Assembly (NCBI GenBank): GCA_002205965.3
Contig: NADL03000086.1
Span: 124,001-188,000, forward strand
Length of the DNA: 64,000 bases
Direction: 5' to 3'
Source: Kappaphycus alvarezii
Taxonomy: Eukaryota > Rhodophyta > Florideophyceae > Gigartinales > Solieriaceae
Each line of letters begins with the position of its first letter. Positions within the stretch are counted from its first letter, which is position 1. Of this stretch, positions 57,001 through 64,000 are shown piece by piece. A program made the translations under genes and the position numbers. Below the pieces are notes generated by a model that saw nothing but the letters and a program-made list of their open reading frames with translations, was not told the DNA's origin and ran no database searches.

Positions 57001-60000
57001 AAAAAGTATTAATTTCTTTATTAAAACAGATTAGATGTTAAAATGATAAATCATCTTTATAAATATCTATCACATAGCATAAGGAAAACAACTAAAAAGA
57101 TATGTAAAGCATTGGAGCATTGATTAAAATTTGCTAGAAACAAATTTTACGAAACGACTGTTCTAAATAAATATTCTAATTTATTAAACCAAGTTTTCAA
57201 TAAGAGGATAACTGCTGAACCATCCCAGGATTACTAATATGTAATTTTTAAATTAAAATATTTTAGTTCCACATTAGTACCCTAACTTGTGGAGAATGAC
57301 ATTGCTATAATAGTAAAGAAATGTATCAGGATGAAATGAGGTAATATATTTCTCACAAGTATAAATATTTATCAAGATGGCAGAGATAATAGGTTCAGCT
57401 GATTGTAACGATTGTTCCTTTCCATCCAAGTATATACTCATACACGTCTATATATGTATATATAGGAGACCTATGTATGACGACTTAGAAAGCAGGAATT
57501 TATATTCAACAATATTTCAAAGTATGTATACTTGCAAAATGCAATAGTTTCAACTGTTTACGACGTAAAAAGCATTCTACTATAAAAGTAAGGTGTTTCT
57601 TCCGCCTAACAAAAACGAAAAATTTCACGAAAATCACTAAAAAATGTGATATTTTAATAACTAGGAGCTCATTATGGAAATATTTATTGTTCTTTGCTTA
57701 TCAAAGGAAGATATGTATGACTGATTGTCAGCCCTTAAGCTAGATACTACATCATTCATTCAAATTCCGTATAAAAAATCCCAGAGTAGTGTGGCGAAAC
57801 TCGGATCAAACTCACTGTCTTAAACCACCTCAATTTTGAATATCTCTGTAATGAACCTAGCCCCTGATTGTCCACCTATAGCTCAATCGACCTCACCTCC
57901 CCCTAACGGCCACAGTCTGATAAATTAACCTCTGAATCTCAGTGGCAATACCGGGGCAAATACCCATGACTACCACCATACCTAATAGGAACCTTTACAT
58001 CAGGCAGAATTTACCTCCCTTGCAAGTAAAATTCGCAGCGCTTGAAAACAGTGTCTCATCAACCACCACAGTATATGTAATAGAGACAGATTAGACATCT
58101 AGTTTCAAATTGTACATCACTATGCATATATAGAACGACTTACCACCCTGCCTAACCAAATCCGCGTAGATTTTTCCGCCTCAAACTAACAAGAACATCT
58201 TATAATACCCAAAACATTACCAAATTAGTAACATAGTTTCGCTACGAGATAAAATTTCGGAACCAGTCGTAACGGCACACATCTATACACTCACTTCATT
58301 CCTTAATCCTGTCTGAGCACTCCACTCGAGTTAAGGAAGGCCATCATCTACCACGCATTTTTAATTACCCCGCCACAATTACTGGGACCCACAAATTACT
58401 CCACCTATAAATAATTAAAGTCCACTGTTTGATTGGTCAGTGGTGCAGGGAGAATCATTTACCGAATTACAAAAGCTTGTAATCCATTAGTTTACGTACC
58501 CGTGAAGGCGACAGAAGCGTTTGTATTAATTTTATACATTATGGCTTGGAAATTTTTTGGAATGATACACTTCGAGCAGACGCAGGTCAAGGTTAAATAG
58601 AACAGATTTAGTCCTTTTATTGAATTTTTTTTCGTTTTACAATAGCTTAGCAGAATTTTACTTCTAGACTCGTATAATTTATGACAGTAAGTACTAAGAA
58701 ACACAAATGCAGCGTATCTAAGGTTCAAAAAAAGAAATGAACCCTTTTCGTGAAGTAATTATCGTATTTTAATCAATTTGACTTTGGAGTCTATTTACGA
58801 AATCGATAATGGATAAAAAACTGAGAGCAATACCCTCTCATTTATGACGTTTATCAATTATTTGAGGATTAATGAATGAGAAGATGGACAATTTTGTGAA
58901 AAATCAGCCTTCGAATCAGTTTTACGGTGTGTTTAGCAAATAAAAGATCGATTTCAACAATGTAACCAACTTGGATGGCTTTGAATTATATTTTATCGCA
59001 CTCATTTGCGATTCTAACCCATTATACCACGTTTAGAGGCTTTTTTAATCTAAAAAATATGTTTTCCAGAAAACAATCGTTTTCAATAGGAAACAGTACG
59101 CAATTCAAAGGAAATTGAGGTGCTCTAAAATTTTCCTATCTGTTTACCCTACCAAACAGTCCGGGAATGAATTTCCGAAATCTGCAAAATTGCGCGATAA
59201 CCACCCTTACTAGCAGTTACTGTTTGATGCAAGATTGATCCTCTTGCCATTTTTGCTATTTGTTGAGCTCTATGGGCTTAAATTGAAAGCTACTTGCGTC
59301 CGAAAATGATTTCACATTATTTTATTCCTAGTCTTAAAAAATTTAGATATGATATGAATTCATTCTTGTTCTAATTATTTGAAAATATCTGAAGAAATGA
59401 GATAGTGTGGATAATGTCGGCCACTCGTAAAATTAATTGAGCCGTTGGGTGCATTTCAAAGAAAAAGACGAGCTTATTCAACCAATTAGTATGTATTTTT
59501 GTTTATATGACGCGAATATTCATTTTGTATCTATGAAATGTTTCTACAATCGACTAATCGATTTCTAAGTAAATTCAAGATCTACTTTACCAAATTTAAC
59601 GATTAAATATAGCTTCAATAATTAGATTAATCTCTGAATACAGTATCAAGTGGGTCTCTTCAGAGTTCTTAGAAGACTTCCGTTTGCTTTGAATTTTCAC
59701 GGGCTATATAATTTGCTGTCCAAAGCGCCATGTTTTCCGTAAACTACCCCAGTAATCGAAGAGATTTGCAAATTTTTTCAAAGTAAATAAAATTTATCCC
59801 TTGAAGAAGACGGACCATCTTTTAGATAACAGTATCTAATATGTGCAGGCCACGCTTTATTGAAAACAAACCGTTTGTCTGTATATTAAAAGATATAACA
59901 AGAAAAATGTTATCATTTTATTGCTATAAACAGGATTACATCATCCATAAATTATAGACTTTGTGCGATCGGGTGCACAGTTAAAATATATTTATCCTGA

Positions 60001-63000
60001 ATGCCTGCGAAGAAAGAAATTTTCAAATATTTTCCTTTCCCTTTTCTTTAATTTTTAAAAAGACATCCAAAGTGTAAATAAACTCATGAATGACTGAATG
60101 AAAATTTTTTCCAGAAAATGTTGTAATAAGGGTATCTTTTCCCACTCCAGTATGGCCATAAGCCAAATTTAATGCAAAAATTTCAACGCATACTTCTGGT
60201 ACTGGTTACGTATTTTTCAGTAGTTCGATAATTTTTCAAAATTTCCGGAAAATTTCAAACAAGTGGAAATCGATTTTTTATTCTTTTATTTAAACTAAAA
60301 AGGCATTTTAGGGATTAAAGGTCTTCAAAGTCTCTAAAATGAAGTATTAGCTACTTTTTTCGTTTAGTAATGATTTTATGGAGACTGTGACGAATTTTCC
60401 AGCTTGTATGCAATTAAGCCGTTTTTATCTCTAAATGTAAATTTAATACAGTGATAATATTATGATGGCGTCTGATTTTCTCTCAAAGGAAAAAGACCTA
60501 GGTTTATTGTGAGTAAAAAGCATATTTTGAGAACATAAAACATTGTTCAAGAGAAAGAAGAAACGGAAAGTTTTAATGTGCATTATTCAAGGAAGAGTCT
60601 CCCTAAAACAGTGAAATTCATATCATCTTCAACTTGAAGAGGAGGCGTATTATCTCAATACTGATCATAGAGTAAAGAACTTCCGCATTTTCAATACCTA
60701 CTCAACACCTTCACACGCACATCATAAGTCGCTCTAAAATAGTGGAAGGCAGAATACCGTGCTGTTCATGCTCTAACAATTAAGGAGTGGCCAACATGGC
60801 TTTTTCATTGAGTCTTAAGTAAATATTTTGAAAAATAAGAAACAAAATTAATGATATTATAGGAGAGCTAAGTGAGGTAGAAAACCTTAAATCAAAAAAC
60901 TGTAATATTTTCATTAAAAGTTCATATTTCGTTCAAAAGTATAATTAAATTCAATTTATTAATTATTTCAATTAAAGATTCCATTACAGGTAATCCAAAT
61001 TAATCTTTCTCTCCTTAAATTAAAAAATCATAACGTGCGAAATAGTATAAAATTAAACTCATTAGCTAATGTTACAGGTATTATAATCACAGGTTTTCAT
61101 CTTTTGTGCGATTCAACGGATTTGATAGTTCTGTTGAAATTTTTGATGTGTAAATAAAGATTTCTTTAAGACAAAAAAACTAATAATTATCACGCATATT
61201 CTTTACAGGTAAAAGGAATATTAGACCCATGCCTAAAATAAGAAGGGATATTTTCGACTCACCCAGAAAGTTTTCTTTCTATTCATGTTTGTAATATTAA
61301 CAATAAAAAGGTTCATAGTATGAGTACTCCTCTCGTTACTTCATTTGCAAAAATAGAACTTCTTTCAAACATTATTAAAAGTAGAACTCATTGAAGGTAG
61401 TGATGATAATATAAATCCGAATATTTCGAGTTATATGGGGAGGGATGCAATGCTAACTCAAATTTGTGTACAAAGCAATGGAAATTACTATTTTCATTCT
61501 TTACACGAAAGATTATTACTTCTTCCCGTAATCCATAAAGATTATACTTCAGATTTCAGACTTATTCTCAACTTTTACAGTGAATAGTAGAGCTATTTGC
61601 AATAAAAATGAGACGTACAGCTAATTGAACAGTTATATCCAAACTCACATATAATATGATGCTGTTCCCCATTGGTTGCCTCGAAAATTAACAAAAAGCA
61701 GAGGGTCTCATTTTATGGTCTATATGAGATAGTCAACTAAAGGCTTATTATGGCTGATACCAAACGTTTAGTATTTTATAACAATATTTTATAGAGCTTA
61801 GTGGTACATAATGACACTTTTTGAAAGACAGAGGTAATAGATATTGACATTCTACGTTGTAAATGGACTCAAAAAATCACCTGAGAATCCTAGTGGATGA
61901 AGAGGTTACCTAACAACCAAAGTCATTCATGTTCCTACTTGTGCAGCTTTCTTATTTCAAATGCTCCTCAAATTTCACTTTTTAAAGAACAATATTTAAT
62001 TCACTGGATAAATGGAATAGCGGAGCATAGAAAGTCAATTAGAACTATTTTGATTGTCTCCTTCAAACATTTAATATTTTAAATGTATATTAGTTTAATC
62101 TTCACACAAATGTGTTTCATTTATCTCCAGAGTCATTTCTCTAATTTTCACTGCATAAATCAGAGAATTTAATCAAACTAATGTTACATGAATACAATTT
62201 TTATTATGAGAGAGACCCGAATGGATCTCAATTACCTCAGTTTTTCGTTGTGCATTTTCTATGCCTTACTATGTTACCATATGCACGAAGCGCGTGACAC
62301 GGTAAGCTCAGATAGCATAATTTATTTCGAACTACAGTAAACAGCTTGAAACAAGAAAAGCTTACATCTCCCTGGAAACAGAAAAAGGAAAGCTTTTACA
62401 ACAAGAAAGATTTTTAGGGGAGCCTCTTATATTAAAATGAATTTAATAGCTGACTATTGGTATTCAAATAATCATCTGAACAAATAAAATATACTTTGTT
62501 GCCTGTAACTCCCTCAAAGGCAAATAATATGAGAAAAGAAGCAAATGATTAAAAATTTGGTTTCTATAATAGAATCATTCGCAAAATATTAGATGAATCG
62601 GTTAATGGATATGTAAGACATAATGCTCACTCAAAATTGCTGCTTAAACGATCATTTCATGATGTGACCGGAAGATTACTTCTCCGAGTTTTGTATTATA
62701 TATTATAATTACTTCCACCTAAAATATTTTCTCATCCATCAGCACAACTTCCAATGATTTGAGCAAGCAAAGAAGTAATTACTAAACTGCTGTGCTAATA
62801 GTCATGACATAATTAATGATAGGGAAGAGAAAAATGCGCAAGCAAATTTTTGGTGATGAAAAAGCCAAAGTAGAATACTACGTGCCCAATATTTTATTTA
62901 TTTATCAATGTCGCTGTTGATTCACGTTTTGATTAGAAAAATCCATGATTTAGGGAGATTAATTTCACAAAATGAAGAAATTGAGTACTGTTACCTTCAA

Positions 63001-64000
63001 ACAGCGGGTTGATCACCTAATAGGGCAATCAATTTTACGAAACATATATCGCCTATGTCCTATTTCACTACAAACTCAAATATAAATGACTTCAATTTCG
63101 CAAACACTTAGTTATTCGTTCAGCAAGCAATAAAGAACTCATGAAAAATTTTCACTTAGATTGTAACTAACATGGATCTGTTTTCAGTATTTCTATCAAT
63201 TTTTTGTGCGAAAATAGGGAGGATACAAAACTTAAGGGCTTTTGAAAAAAATGTATTTGATACTTACAAACCAAATAAAATTTAAAATTCTTCATTTTCA
63301 CGGGAAATACCACTTCTTCATAAATGTGTGTGCTTTTCTTGATGTAAGAATACCTTTTTGCAATTTTAAACAAGCTTTCGAATCAGTTTGGAGTGTTGCA
63401 AGCTGGTAAAAGAATGCCGACTAAATTTTTCGCTTCTCAAATGAGGTCTGACCATTTTCACCTCAGGTCCTCCATTTTGAATTTTCTAATTATATCCAGC
63501 AAAAAAATTGGTGTACATATTAAACTCAAACCCCTTATTTATTCAAAAAAGAGATGTGCAGTATGGTACTTTTGTCAAAAAAATGTTTTAACGGAGAAAC
63601 ATCTTTTGCGACACTACAGGAATTCAAAAAAAATTAATGATATGAAGCGTCTACTACTGGTTTTTTCGAAAAATGAGAGCTTCCCGAGGACGAAAATTTA
63701 TACTTCATGCGTCCATCAAGTATCCCAAGAGATAAAATTAATTAACTTTACATAATTCAGTAAGTCTCATAATTTGATCTCATGAAAGTCTTCAATCGCT
63801 ACATTATGTCCGTAATAAACATTGGTTGGACAAAACCGGATCTGAAAAAAAGGATACGGTCGATTCACAAAAAATATAAAAACATTCTAAAATAGGACGC
63901 AGAGAAAATTGGTAATGATGGATTGAATTCGATTCTGCAAGAATCCGGATATAAATCAATCATTGCTAAAGTTTGAGTTGTATCTGTCGGCTTTTTTGTT
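54065..64000. other. AT-rich, gene-poor DNA
   Basis: About 10 kb of AT-rich DNA with short open frames only, none with a motif I recognise (the longest is 120 codons at 63393-63755, plus, lysine-rich with no known domain). A TATATATG-type run occurs at 57450-57465. From about 57.8 to 58.4 kb the plus strand has clearly more C than G. No RNA gene, repeat array or transposon gene could be supported. Confidence 0.5.

Noticed and set aside
1-64000. CRISPR arrays, bacterial operons, rRNA genes, riboswitches
   Set aside because: No regularly spaced repeats, no prokaryotic gene arrangement and no conserved RNA cores were seen; introns and transposon families show eukaryotic DNA.

Overview
The window is nuclear DNA from a eukaryote that I cannot name. 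It has spliceosomal introns of about 100-120 bp with GT-AG ends, a mitochondrial-type alternative NADH dehydrogenase gene, an F-box/leucine-rich-repeat gene, a secreted trypsin-fold protease gene, and transposons of wholly eukaryotic families (pogo/Tigger, hAT, Ty3/gypsy, two kinds of LINE). Few introns plus this transposon mix would fit a red alga, a zoosporic fungus or another protist. The sequence alone does not decide between them.

Layout. About 1-5950, 43230-50190 and 54070-64000 are AT-rich and nearly gene-free; their one clear gene is a serine protease (45229-46161, minus strand). The middle (about 6-42 kb) is GC-richer and is mostly a nest of transposons. At 7.1-8.3 kb lies a broken HTH_psq/DDE transposase, and at 9.15-10.6 kb a broken Tigger-like transposase. 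A young Ty3/gypsy LTR element (11026-16739) has nearly identical 226-bp LTRs and GTAC on both sides. From 16.87 to 25.65 kb lie two minus-strand copies of a LINE with a restriction-like endonuclease (RLE); one is split by a LINE with an AP-endonuclease (21367-24698), flanked on both sides by TGACTA.

At 25.9-31 kb is an island of host genes: a four-exon NDH-2 gene (25976-27881, plus), a small orphan membrane protein (28279-28827, plus) and, convergent with it, an F-box/LRR gene (28962-30533, minus). The NDH-2 reading frame is intact across all introns, so it is probably functional.

From 32.3 to 42.9 kb is a three-layer stack. An old RLE LINE is split by a hAT transposon (34636-42854; perfect 8-bp duplication CCCAGGAC; ends TAGTGATGGC). 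Within the hAT element sits the best-preserved RLE LINE (35167 to about 38990), with two short 3' ends of the same family beside it. A further RLE copy lies at 50195-52090 in AT-rich DNA. A very decayed, AT-drifted copy lies on the plus strand at 53410-54064.

Together the copies form an age series for one LINE family, from GC-rich and nearly intact to AT-rich and barely recognisable. This suggests that the AT-rich deserts are at least partly decayed transposons. I found no CRISPR array, rRNA gene, convincing tRNA gene or operon, and no clearly new molecular system. The items most worth a second look are the RLE LINE family with its shared 3' terminus, a roughly 130-bp dispersed repeat, and the orphan membrane protein.
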